A stretch of 45,168 bases of DNA from NCBI GenBank assembly GCA_016873715.1, contig VGWF01000018.1, positions 1-45,168 on the forward strand, given 5' to 3'. Within the stretch, counting starts at the first letter, position 1; each line of letters opens with the position of its first letter. Source of the DNA: Lentisphaerota bacterium (GTDB lineage: Bacteria > Verrucomicrobiota > Kiritimatiellia > PWTM01). This document shows positions 33,495-41,798 of this stretch, piece after piece. Under the pieces are notes generated by a model. It was not told the DNA's origin. It saw only the letters and a program-made list of their open reading frames with translations, and searched no databases. The position numbers and the translations under genes were made by a program.

Positions 33495-35885
33495 ATGAAG
33501 CGACCCCTCCCGCGGCACTCCCGGCGCCACGCCGCCCTCGTCATGCTCCTCGCCGCCGCGGCGGCAGCCGCCGCACCGGCCGACCCCCGGTGGCCGGTCC
33601 TGCGTCCCGCCGACGGAAACGCGCCACTGCCCGGCACCGGACCGCTGGGCCTGACGGGCGACGTCAGCCGCCTGCTGGTCGAGACCAACGACCGGTTCCT
33701 CGACCAGCGCGTCGCCGCGGTCTCCGCGGAAAGGGCCGCGCGATGGCAGCAGGAGGCCGCCTCGGGACTCGACCCCGCCGCGGCTGCCGCCGCGCACCGC
33801 GCCCGCCTGAGACGGAGACTGGGCATCGGCCGCGACCCGCAGGCCGCCTCGCCGGAGTTCGAGTTCCATGGCGCGCACAAGGAAGGTCCGCTGGCCGCGG
33901 GCCCCGGCGTCCGGGTTCACGCCGTGCGCTGGCCGGCGTTCGGCGATGTCCACGGCGACGGCCTCCTCATCGAGCCGGATGGCGCGGACGGGACGCCCGT
34001 CGCCGACCTCGTGCTCCTTCCCGACGCGGACCAGCCGCCCGAGGACCTTGCGGGCCTCGCCGCCGCCGCACCGGCCGCCTCCGCCCACGCCCTCCGTCTC
34101 GCGCGGGCGGGCTGCAGGGTTCTCGTGCCCGGCCTGGTCGCGCGCACGATCAACGCCCACAAGATGACGGACCGGGAATGGCTGCACCGGCCTGCCTTCG
34201 AACTCGGGCGCCACCTGCTCGGGTACGAGATCCAGAAGGCGATCTCCGGGGTTGACGCCCTCCTCGCCTCGCAGGGCGCATCGCGGCGGAAGGTCGGAAT
34301 CGCCGGCTGGGGCGAGGGCGGACTGATCGCCCTCTACGCGGCGGCGTTGGACGAGCGGATCGGCGCCGCCCTTGTCTCCGGCTACTTCGGCCCGCGCGAG
34401 GCGCTCTGGATGGAGCCGGCCGAGCACACCGTCTTCGGCCTCCTGGCGGAGTTCGGCGACGCGGAGATCGCATCGCTCGTGGCGCCCCGCCCCCTGGCCC
34501 TGGAGTCGGGCTGTGCTCCGGACTTCGCCTTCCGCCCCGGCCCCGACGGCGGGATCGAACGCCTCGACCGTCCCGCCGCGCTGAACGGAAAGCCCGGCCG
34601 GTTCCACCGTCCGTCGGCCGACGCCGTCGCGGCGGAGACCGCGCGGCTTCGCCGGCTCGTCGGCGACCGCGGCCCCATCGCATCGTGCACGAGCGCCCGT
34701 CCCTTCGGCGACGCCGCCGTGGCCGCCCTCCTCGAGGGGCTGGGCGCTCCCCGGCCGGCGGGCGGCGCGACGTCCCCGGACGGCGCCCCGGCCGGCCCCG
34801 CCGTGGATCCGGCGCGGATCGCGGCGAACCGCGCGGCCCGCGTCGCGGAAATCGAGCGGCACAACCGGGCGGTGCTCGTCGATTCGGCCGCGGAGCGCGA
34901 GGCGTACTTCCGCGACCTGAAGACCGGCAGCCTCGCCGAGTTCCGGGCAACCATCGAACCCTACCGCGAGCGGTTCCGCACCGAGGTCATCGGCGACTTC
35001 GAGGTGCCCCTCGCGCCCCCGAATCCGCGCAGCCGCCCGTTCCAGGCGGGACCCGCGACCCTCAGCTACGAGGTCGTGCTGGACGTCATGCCCGGCACCC
35101 TCGCCTACGGCATCCTCACGCTCCCCGCGGGCCTCGATCCCGCGCGCGGCCCCCGGCGGCCGGTCGTCGTGTGCCAGCACGGGCTCGAGGGGACCCCGCG
35201 GGACGTCGTCGGCGAGGCGAAGCACGGCGCCTACGCGGCCTTCGCAACGCGGCTCGCCGAGCGGGGCTATGTGACCTTCGCGCCGCAGAACGGCTATCTC
35301 GGACACGACCTCTTCCGCCTGCAGCAGTTCAAGGCGCAGTCCATCGGGCGGACGCTCTTCTCGATCATCGTCGCGCAGCACCGGCAGATCACGGACTGGC
35401 TGGCGTCGCTGCCGTTCGTCGACCCCGATCGGATCGCGTTCTACGGGCTCAGCTACGGCGGCAAGACCGCGATGCGCGTGCCGCCGCTGGTCGGGCGCTA
35501 CGGCCTGACGATCTGCTCCGGCGACTTCAACGAGTGGGTCTGGAAGAACGCGGCGACCGACGCCCGGAGCCTCCGCTACAGCTATGCGAGCCGGCAGGAA
35601 TACGAGATCTTCGAGTGGGACCTCGGCGGCACGTTCAACTACGCCGAGATGGCCGCGCTGATCTGCCCGCGCCCCTTCATGGTCGAACGCGGGCACTTCG
35701 ACGGCGTCGCGCCCGACGAGGCCGTCGCCGCGGAGTTCGCGAAGGTCCGCCGCCTCTACCAGGCCCGGCTCGGGATCGGCGACCGGTGCGCGATCGAGTG
35801 GTTCGCCGGCCCGCACGCGATCCACGGCGTCGGCACGGGGGAGTTCCTGGACCGACATCTCCGCCCGGACGCTCCTCTCCGCTGA
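33495..35885 (+). CDS. Exported tandem alpha/beta hydrolase with one inactive domain
   Basis: 796 aa. The signal peptide (RRHAALVMLLAAAAAAAAPA) is Ala-rich. Two alpha/beta-hydrolase domains of the acetyl-xylan-esterase/dienelactone kind follow. In the first (about 100-400) the nucleophile elbow reads GWGEGG, so residue 273 at the Ser position is Gly. The second (about 480-796) has an intact elbow GLSYGG (Ser653) with Asp736 (RGHFDG) and His774 or His777 (PHAIHG). The second domain should act as an esterase or deacylase; the first may be structural. It diverges from the GH27 gene, consistent with polysaccharide breakdown. Start chosen to fit the leaderless promoter. Confidence 0.8.
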   Translation: MKRPLPRHSRRHAALVMLLAAAAAAAAPADPRWPVLRPADGNAPLPGTGPLGLTGDVSRLLVETNDRFLDQRVAAVSAERAARWQQEAASGLDPAAAAAAHRARLRRRLGIGRDPQAASPEFEFHGAHKEGPLAAGPGVRVHAVRWPAFGDVHGDGLLIEPDGADGTPVADLVLLPDADQPPEDLAGLAAAAPAASAHALRLARAGCRVLVPGLVARTINAHKMTDREWLHRPAFELGRHLLGYEIQKAISGVDALLASQGASRRKVGIAGWGEGGLIALYAAALDERIGAALVSGYFGPREALWMEPAEHTVFGLLAEFGDAEIASLVAPRPLALESGCAPDFAFRPGPDGGIERLDRPAALNGKPGRFHRPSADAVAAETARLRRLVGDRGPIASCTSARPFGDAAVAALLEGLGAPRPAGGATSPDGAPAGPAVDPARIAANRAARVAEIERHNRAVLVDSAAEREAYFRDLKTGSLAEFRATIEPYRERFRTEVIGDFEVPLAPPNPRSRPFQAGPATLSYEVVLDVMPGTLAYGILTLPAGLDPARGPRRPVVVCQHGLEGTPRDVVGEAKHGAYAAFATRLAERGYVTFAPQNGYLGHDLFRLQQFKAQSIGRTLFSIIVAQHRQITDWLASLPFVDPDRIAFYGLSYGGKTAMRVPPLVGRYGLTICSGDFNEWVWKNAATDARSLRYSYASRQEYEIFEWDLGGTFNYAEMAALICPRPFMVERGHFDGVAPDEAVAAEFAKVRRLYQARLGIGDRCAIEWFAGPHAIHGVGTGEFLDRHLRPDAPLR

Positions 35886-35889
35886 CGCG

Positions 35890-36918
35890 TCAGGCCCACA
35901 CGCCCGCGCAGACCGCGCCGCAGGCCGGACACGCGCCGCCGGCGGCGAGGCGGTTCTCCAGTACGCGGAAGCCGTCGCGGCGGACCAGCACGGCGCCGCA
36001 TCCGTGGCAGGACGTGGCGCTTCCCTCGTCGTCGCGGACGTTGCCCGTGTAGACGTGGCGGACCCCGGCGGCGAGCGCGATCCCTCGCGCGCGGCGCAGG
36101 GAGGCGGCCCCGGTCGGCTCGCGGTCGAGCATGCGATGGTTCGGATGAAACGCGCTGAAGTGAAGCGGCACATCCGGCCCGAGACTCGCGACGATCCACT
36201 CCGCCATGCGGCGGAGCTCGCCGTCGGAGTCGTTCTCGCCCGGGATGACGAGCGTCGTCACCTCCAGCCAGACGCGCGTCGCGCGGCGGATGTGGACCAG
36301 CGAGTCGAGGACCGGCTGGAGGTGCCCGCCGCAGAGGCGGCGGTAGAAGCGCTCGTCGAACGACTTGAGGTCGACGTTCGCGGCATCCATCTCCCCGAAG
36401 AACGCGGCGCGCGGGCCGGGCTCGATGTAGCCCGCCGTCACGGCGATCGTCCGGAGTCCCGCGGCGCGGCACGCGGCGGCGCAGGCCCGCGTGTACTCGT
36501 AGGAGACGACCGGCTCGTTGTAGGTGAACGACACGCTCGGGCAGCCGGCGCGGCGCGCCGTCTCGACGATGTCGGCCGGGGAGACGGTCTCGTCCGAGAG
36601 CGCGGACTCGTCCGCCGGACGGCTGATGGGCCAGTTCTGGCAGAAGCGGCAGGCCAGGTTGCAGCCGATCGTTCCGAAGGAGAGCGTCCGCGATCCCGGC
36701 AGAAAGTGGTGGAGCGGCTTCTTCTCGACCGGGTCCGCCGCGGCGCCGCTGATGCGCCCGTACGCGGCGGGCTCCACGATCCCGCCGCGGGCGCGGCGCG
36801 CGAAGCAGATCCCGCGCTGTCCATCCTTCAGGGCGCAGCGATGCGGACAGAGGCCGCATTCGATGCGGCCATCCGGCAGCGCCGCGCAGGGAGCGCGGAA
36901 TTCCGCGGGAACATCCAT
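35890..36918 (-). CDS. amrS: AmrS radical-SAM enzyme (AmmeMemoRadiSam system)
   Basis: 342 aa. The radical-SAM cluster motif is CNLACRFCQNW (CxxxCxxC). An N-terminal zinc-like ribbon (CGLCPHRCALKDGQRGIC) and a C-terminal one (CHGCGAVL, CPACGAVC) are typical. FTYNEPVVSYEY, DAANVDLKSFDERFYRRLCGG, TTLVIPGENDS and HFSAFHPNHRM match AmrS proteins, which occur with AmrA and AmrB; neither is in the window. The precise chemistry of this family is not settled. The start at 36918 has GGAG 5 nt upstream; the longer frame would begin at 36984 inside the palindrome and is unlikely. It lies 4 nt from the convergent hydrolase gene. Confidence 0.88.
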   Translation of the reverse strand: MDVPAEFRAPCAALPDGRIECGLCPHRCALKDGQRGICFARRARGGIVEPAAYGRISGAAADPVEKKPLHHFLPGSRTLSFGTIGCNLACRFCQNWPISRPADESALSDETVSPADIVETARRAGCPSVSFTYNEPVVSYEYTRACAAACRAAGLRTIAVTAGYIEPGPRAAFFGEMDAANVDLKSFDERFYRRLCGGHLQPVLDSLVHIRRATRVWLEVTTLVIPGENDSDGELRRMAEWIVASLGPDVPLHFSAFHPNHRMLDREPTGAASLRRARGIALAAGVRHVYTGNVRDDEGSATSCHGCGAVLVRRDGFRVLENRLAAGGACPACGAVCAGVWA

Positions 36919-36973
36919 CGACTCCAGCATCCCCCCGGCGCAACCGGATGCAAGACGCAAATCCGCCGCCCCC

Positions 36974-37019
36974 CGACGTTGCATGAAATGTAACGATCGT
37001 TACATTTCATGCAACGTCG
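36974..37019. repeat. Perfect 46-bp palindrome with symmetric promoter elements
   Basis: Two 23-nt arms with no spacer (centre between 36996 and 36997) match without error. The inner AAATGTAACGATCGTTACAT core is AT-rich against a GC-rich background. Each strand reads TTGCAT, 16 nt, TACATT (plus: 36979-36984 and 37001-37006), a -35/-10 pair pointing outward to both flanking genes. It may be a divergent promoter-operator, a TetR-size operator, or a mobile palindromic element. Confidence 0.85.
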
Positions 37020-37058
37020 ACGGCGGGCAGGCAGGGCGCCGGACGACCGGCGCGCGCC

Positions 37059-37086
37059 TTGTCGCGGACGCGGAACGGCGTATGAT
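37059..37086 (+). promoter_or_regulatory. Promoter of the exported-protein gene, leaderless type
   Basis: -35 TTGTCG (37059-37064), 16-nt spacer, -10 TATGAT (37081-37086), 6 nt before the ATG at 37093. No Shine-Dalgarno sequence is visible. Confidence 0.55.
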
Positions 37087-37092
37087 GACGGC

Positions 37093-37818
37093 ATGAAGTC
37101 GCGATCGAGCATCGGCCTCGCGGTCCTGGCGGCCGGGGCGGCCGCCGCGGTCACCGAGCCGCCGGCGTTCGACCGGTACCAGGTGATCCTGGACCGCCAG
37201 CCGTTCGGCGTGGTGCTGGTCGCCCAACCGGCGGCGAGCAATGCGTCGCCGGCGATCGTCGCGGGGCCCGGCGGCGAGGCGCTCGGCCTGCGCGCCTGCA
37301 GCCTGATCATGGTCGAGAGCGTCGGTCCGCGGGCCGGCCTGGTCGAGGTCAAGACCAGCAAGAGCTACTTCCTGATCCCCGGCGAGACGCAGGATGGCAT
37401 CAAGCTGGTCTCCGCCGACTACGACGCCGAGGAGATCGTGATCCAGCGCGGCACGGAGATGGCGATCCTCCGGCTCAAGGAGGCGAGCGCGACGGAGAAG
37501 AAGACGACGGGCTCCGCCCTCGCGACGACGTCGTCGAAGCTCTCCTTCGAGGAACGGCGCAAGGCCTTCGAGCAGCAGCGGAACGCCCCCCCGACACCCC
37601 CCGCGGCACCGCCCGCGCCGCGCCTCCAGGGCGCCGATCTCGAGAAACACCTCCAGCAATACCAGATGGAGGTCATCCGTCAGGGCATGCCTCCACTGCC
37701 GATCCCGCTCACGCAGGAGATGGACAGCCAGTTGGTCAAGGAGGGCGTCCTCGCTCCGCAGGCCCCCGTGGTGATCCAGGGCGCGGAGGCCCAGATCATC
37801 ATCCAGCATCAGCCGTAG
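37093..37818 (+). CDS. Exported protein of unknown function (GspC/PilP-like region?)
   Basis: 241 aa. A short signal-like N-terminus (MKSRSSIGLAVLAAGAAAAV) precedes FDRYQVILDRQPFGVVLV. This YQVILDRxPFG beginning resembles GspC/PilP-like periplasmic domains of secretion or pilus systems, but no secretion gene is nearby, so this is a weak hint. The middle (about 55-135) is beta-rich. The C-terminal third is charged, then Pro-rich (NAPPTPPAAPPAPR) with LEKHLQQYQMEVIRQGMPPLPIPLT. Probably periplasmic or surface-associated. Starts just after a strong promoter and beside the palindrome. I do not recognise its function. Confidence 0.7.
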   Translation: MKSRSSIGLAVLAAGAAAAVTEPPAFDRYQVILDRQPFGVVLVAQPAASNASPAIVAGPGGEALGLRACSLIMVESVGPRAGLVEVKTSKSYFLIPGETQDGIKLVSADYDAEEIVIQRGTEMAILRLKEASATEKKTTGSALATTSSKLSFEERRKAFEQQRNAPPTPPAAPPAPRLQGADLEKHLQQYQMEVIRQGMPPLPIPLTQEMDSQLVKEGVLAPQAPVVIQGAEAQIIIQHQP

Positions 37819-37827
37819 GCCGGGCGG

Positions 37828-37852
37828 GCCCGCGATCCGCCGACCCGCGGGC
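37828..37852. terminator. Possible shared hairpin terminator
   Basis: A 7-bp GC stem (37828-37834 with 37846-37852, loop 11 nt) lies in the 57-nt gap between two convergent genes. No U-tract is seen. Confidence 0.36.
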
Positions 37853-37875
37853 GGGGCGCGGCGTCGGCTCCGTCG

Positions 37876-39132
37876 TCATTCCCGGTGCAGCTTCTCGTCG
37901 GCGGCCTTCAGGCGAGCCGCAAGTTCGCGGAGGATGGACCGGCCGATCGCCGGATTCTCGCGCAGGATCGCATCGAAGCTCTCGCGCCGGATCGCGATCA
38001 GCTTCGCATCCTCGACGACCACCGCGGTCGCCGTCCGGGGCGAGTCGATCAGCATCGACATCTCGCCGAAGTACTCGCCCGCGCGCATCGTCGCGAGCAC
38101 CCTCTCCCCGCGCCGCATTTCGACCGCGCCGGACCGCACGATGAACATCTCGTGTCCCGGCTCCCCCTCATGGAAGACCGTCTCGCCGGCCGGAAGGGCG
38201 CGCGAGAAGCGCCCGACGAGCGCGTCCGAGGCCGCGCCCCCCGCCCGCCCCCCGGGCAGGAACATCGTCAGCAGCGCGATCTCCCGCCGCCGCGCCGCCG
38301 CCATGATCTCCGCGCCGTAGAGGATCGCGACGAAGGAGAAGTAGATCCACGTCAGCGTCAGGAAGAGCGCCTTCAGCGACCCGAACGCGAAGCCGTAGTC
38401 GGGGTTGTAGCGCAGGAATGCGGCGAAGGCCGGCCGGATCACCAGCAGCAGCACCGCCGAGACCACCGCGCCGGAGAACAGTTCCCCCGCCCGCAGGCGG
38501 GTCGGGGCGAAGACGACGAAGAGGAAGGCCAGGCCCGCCACCGAGATCGTGAACGAGAAGGCGAGTTGCGTGACGTCCGTCAGGAACGTCACCTGCCCCG
38601 GCAGATGCCGCGCCAGCACCCCGTAGAGGATGCGCCCGGCCACGAGCAGGAAGAACATCGCGACGATCGTCAGCGCCCCGAGGACGTCCCGCAGCTTCGC
38701 GTGCAGCACCCCGGGGATCCGGTCCGGCTGGAACACGCGCGTCAGCGACGCGCGGAAGCCGGCCGCGATCGGCGTGACGGACCAGAACAGCACGAGCATG
38801 CCCAGCACGCCCCAGATCCTCTGCTGGGAGAGCGTGCGGAGCTGGTCGAGCGCGACCACGCCAAAGCCGGCGATCAGCTCGTCCGCCCCCGCCCGGATCG
38901 CCTCCCTCGCGGCCTCCGAGGCCATCACGAGACGGCTGGAGAGGACCGACACGAGCAGCAGCAGCGGCACGATGGAGAGGAAGCCGTAGTAGGACAGCAT
39001 CGCGGCCGTGTCCATGTGCTGGTTGCGCAGGAACGAGCGGGCCGACTCGCGCAGCACGAGCCCCACCAGCGCCCGGCCGCCGCCCCGCGGTCGCGCGGAC
39101 CCCGCCCCCCGGCCGTTGGACACCTCCGCCAT
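37876..39132 (-). CDS. YihY/BrkB membrane protein fused to a cyclic-nucleotide-binding domain
   Basis: 418 aa. The first ~300 residues are a YihY/BrkB domain with six hydrophobic segments (MLSYYGFLSIVPLLLLVSVL, VLGMLVLFWSVTPIAAG, IVAMFFLLVAGRILYG, FTISVAGLAFLFVVFAP, VVSAVLLLVIRPAFAAFL, TLTWIYFSFVAILYGAEI). The C-terminus (about 305-418) is a cNMP-binding domain: FHEGEPGHEMFIVRSGAVEM and the phosphate cassette GEYFGEMSMLIDSPRTATA, which keeps the Glu and Arg expected to bind the ligand. It may be a ligand-gated membrane protein. Function of BrkB proteins is uncertain. It follows the beta-helix gene on the same strand after 60 nt. Confidence 0.86.
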   Translation of the reverse strand: MAEVSNGRGAGSARPRGGGRALVGLVLRESARSFLRNQHMDTAAMLSYYGFLSIVPLLLLVSVLSSRLVMASEAAREAIRAGADELIAGFGVVALDQLRTLSQQRIWGVLGMLVLFWSVTPIAAGFRASLTRVFQPDRIPGVLHAKLRDVLGALTIVAMFFLLVAGRILYGVLARHLPGQVTFLTDVTQLAFSFTISVAGLAFLFVVFAPTRLRAGELFSGAVVSAVLLLVIRPAFAAFLRYNPDYGFAFGSLKALFLTLTWIYFSFVAILYGAEIMAAARRREIALLTMFLPGGRAGGAASDALVGRFSRALPAGETVFHEGEPGHEMFIVRSGAVEMRRGERVLATMRAGEYFGEMSMLIDSPRTATAVVVEDAKLIAIRRESFDAILRENPAIGRSILRELAARLKAADEKLHRE

Positions 39133-39192
39133 CCGTGACTCCGGGGCCAGTGTGACCGCCCCGCCGCCGGCCCCGCAAGCGCAAAGCGCGCC

Positions 39193-41676
39193 CTACGGCG
39201 ACGGCCCGTGGAGCCGGACCCGGAGGTAGACGTTCGATTCCGCCCCCGCCGCCGCGGCCGACGCCGTCGTGCCGGTGGCGTCGACGTAGACGACGTGCGA
39301 CCATCCGCCCGTCGAGAACGCCGCCTGGGATTCGACCGCATACCGCGCGCCGGGCACCGAGCGCCACTCCATCGTCCCGCCCGCGATGGCGCGGATGTCG
39401 AACGGCGCCGGCCGCACCTCCTCCGGCCCCGCGTCCCACGCGCCGTTCTGCGGCACCCCGTCGCCCAGGTCCACGCCGAGCGCCGCCCCCACCCTCGCCA
39501 TCATTGCCGTCGCCGCCACGGGCACCGTCCCCGCGTCGACCGCCGGACTGTTCAGCGGCAGCACCGGCCAGCCCCCCTCGCGCCACGCGAACAGCGGGGC
39601 GGACGGCGCCGCCTGCGCTCCCGTCGCCTCCCAGATCGTCGACGTCCGGATCTGCGTCACGTTGGTGTAGAGCAGGTGACGCCAGGAGTTCGGCTCGTTG
39701 TCCCAGTTGTAGTGATGACGCATCGCCACCGCGCCGGTGCCGGACGGCTGGTAGAAGTTGCGGTCGATGGAGAGCCTCCCGATCGCGGACGTCGGCGCCC
39801 GCACGGAGATGCCGGCGTCGGCGAACACCGTCACCGCGCCGTACGAGGACGGGATGAGGTTGTTGAAGACCCGGTTGCTCGTGTTGAGGTCCGGCATCCG
39901 CCCGACCTGCCCGTCGAGAACGATGCCGAAGGGATTGCCCGCGCAGAGGTTGTTGCAGACGGCCACATCGCGGCTGTGGACGACGTAGAGCCCCGCGTAG
40001 CCGTTGCTCACGGCGACGTTGCGGTGCAGAACCACCGAGTCGACGCCGGCCGTGCCGCTCTTCACGATGTCCACGTAGGCCCCGAACCCGGCGCGCCGGC
40101 CCCGGCTGGTTTCCCACCAGTTGATGACGCTCGCGCCGTAGGTCCAGCCCATCGTGTCGCGGAACAGGTTGCCGAGCACGAGCAGGTCGGACGCGGTCGT
40201 GCCGTCCGCCCAGATCTTGAGCCCGGCCGAGTCGGCGGCGCCCAGCGCGCAACGCTCGAAGACGTTGCCGACGAAGGCGGACAGCGCCGCCGGAGCGCCC
40301 GCCACCTGGACCCCGTTCTGCATCACGTCGCAGACGACGTTGCTGCGGAACAGCAGCCGGTGCGGCGCGCTGAACACGAGCCCGATGCCCTGGTCGACCG
40401 CGGCGCGGAAGCCGAGGTCGTGGAAGCGGCATCCCTCGATCCGGAGGCTGCGGATGCCCGGCGACGCGGGCCCGCCCTCGTGGACCGTCATGAAGCCCGT
40501 GCCGTCGCACGGCCCGATGTCGCAGCCGGTCCACGTCATGTTGCTGATGGAGGCGAGCGCTCCGTTCGCGTAGACATAAACGCCCGCGCCGCAATCGCGG
40601 ATGCGCACGCCGTCGAAGGCGAGCCCCGTCGACGGCAGGTTCCAGTTGGCGATCCACACCGCCGCGTCGGACCCCGTGTAGCCGGAGTAGAGCGCGTTGA
40701 CCCCTTCGATCGCGAGCGACTCGATCCGGATCCACGAACGATGGCGCAGGTTGATGCCGACCGGCCGGCGCGCGATCTCGACCGCGAGGTTCGTCGGATG
40801 GACGCCCCCGGGCGGCCAGAAGTAGATCGCCGCCGGGTTCGAGGTGCAGAGCCACTCGCCCTCGCGGTCGAGCAGCACGCCCACGCCCTCGACGTGGTAT
40901 TTCGTGTTCGTGCTGAACCCGTAGTTCGCCGTCGCGACGCGCACGCCGCCGGTCGCCGGCACGTGATCGAGGATCACCCGGCGGTAGGTGTCGTGTCCCT
41001 GGCGGCCGTCGGTCGCCCAGAGAACCGCTCCGGCCAGCGCGGGATTCGTGACGCCGTTGACGACGCGCAGGCTGCCGGCCTGCACGTCGGGATAGGACCC
41101 CGGCACGTCGTCCGTCGCGTCCCACAGCCGCGTGACCGTGCCGCCCTCCGCGAGCCACCAGTTCTCATGGTGCCGCCACGGCGTGGTCACGACCCAGTCC
41201 GGCTCCCGCGCCTTGGGCAGGCGCACGCGGTTCGTCCCGTCGCGCAGGAACACGAGCTCAGGGAGATTCGTCCAGCCCGTCAGCACGGCCTTGAAGACGT
41301 TCGTCAAGGCGAGGTGCGGCGGCAGGCCGATCTCGTTCGTCGCAAGCCGCGTCCACGCGAGCGAGGCCGACGGCTCCGCGCCGGACACGATCGCCTCCCC
41401 GCCGCCGGCCGGTTCGCCGCGGATCGTGATGGGGAGCGCCTCGGTGCCGCTCGTCGGGGGGATCACGGTCTCGCGGTAGCGCCCGGGGCCCACGCGGACC
41501 ACGTCGCCCGGCGCCGCGTTGGACACCGCCCGGCCGATCGTCCGGAAGGCCGACGCGGGCGCAAGCCCGTTGTTGCCATCCGAGCCCGCGCCCGCGTCAA
41601 CGAAATAGTCGGTCGCGACGGCGCGCGCCGCCGCCAGCACCGCGATTCCAACCCACCATGACCGGGAGTGACGCAT
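39193..41676 (-). CDS. Secreted right-handed beta-helix protein
   Basis: 827 aa. A signal peptide (MRHSRSWWVGIAVLAAARAVA) is followed by DYFVDAGAGSDGNNGLAPASAFRTI and GDVVRVGPGRYRETVIPPTSGT, a DUF1565-like beta-helix opening. The chain goes on with many helix coils (NCCYxxxxGxx-like turns such as NVVCDVMQNGVQV, NNLCAGNPFGIVLDG, NRVFNNLIPSSYG). It ends with a short beta domain (MEWRSVPGARYAVESQ). Such proteins bind or cleave polysaccharides (polysaccharide-lyase-like), but I see no lyase catalytic set. A TACTGT box 5 nt before the start (41682-41687) hints at a leaderless start, without a good -35. Confidence 0.82.
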   Translation of the reverse strand: MRHSRSWWVGIAVLAAARAVATDYFVDAGAGSDGNNGLAPASAFRTIGRAVSNAAPGDVVRVGPGRYRETVIPPTSGTEALPITIRGEPAGGGEAIVSGAEPSASLAWTRLATNEIGLPPHLALTNVFKAVLTGWTNLPELVFLRDGTNRVRLPKAREPDWVVTTPWRHHENWWLAEGGTVTRLWDATDDVPGSYPDVQAGSLRVVNGVTNPALAGAVLWATDGRQGHDTYRRVILDHVPATGGVRVATANYGFSTNTKYHVEGVGVLLDREGEWLCTSNPAAIYFWPPGGVHPTNLAVEIARRPVGINLRHRSWIRIESLAIEGVNALYSGYTGSDAAVWIANWNLPSTGLAFDGVRIRDCGAGVYVYANGALASISNMTWTGCDIGPCDGTGFMTVHEGGPASPGIRSLRIEGCRFHDLGFRAAVDQGIGLVFSAPHRLLFRSNVVCDVMQNGVQVAGAPAALSAFVGNVFERCALGAADSAGLKIWADGTTASDLLVLGNLFRDTMGWTYGASVINWWETSRGRRAGFGAYVDIVKSGTAGVDSVVLHRNVAVSNGYAGLYVVHSRDVAVCNNLCAGNPFGIVLDGQVGRMPDLNTSNRVFNNLIPSSYGAVTVFADAGISVRAPTSAIGRLSIDRNFYQPSGTGAVAMRHHYNWDNEPNSWRHLLYTNVTQIRTSTIWEATGAQAAPSAPLFAWREGGWPVLPLNSPAVDAGTVPVAATAMMARVGAALGVDLGDGVPQNGAWDAGPEEVRPAPFDIRAIAGGTMEWRSVPGARYAVESQAAFSTGGWSHVVYVDATGTTASAAAAGAESNVYLRVRLHGPSP

Positions 41677-41798
41677 TCAATACAGTACCACGCCCCCCGG
41701 CAAAGGCATGAGGACACGGAATGGGGTGAGGATTCAAGCCCAAAGCTGCGCGAAGCGGACCCGCCCGATGCCAGACCCGACGCGACGCGCGGTCGCGG

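Noticed and set aside
36984-37096. Short mirrored peptides starting MKCNDRYISCN on both strands at the palindrome
   Set aside because: They are the two readings of the palindrome running into unrelated flanks; no ribosome site or homology supports them.
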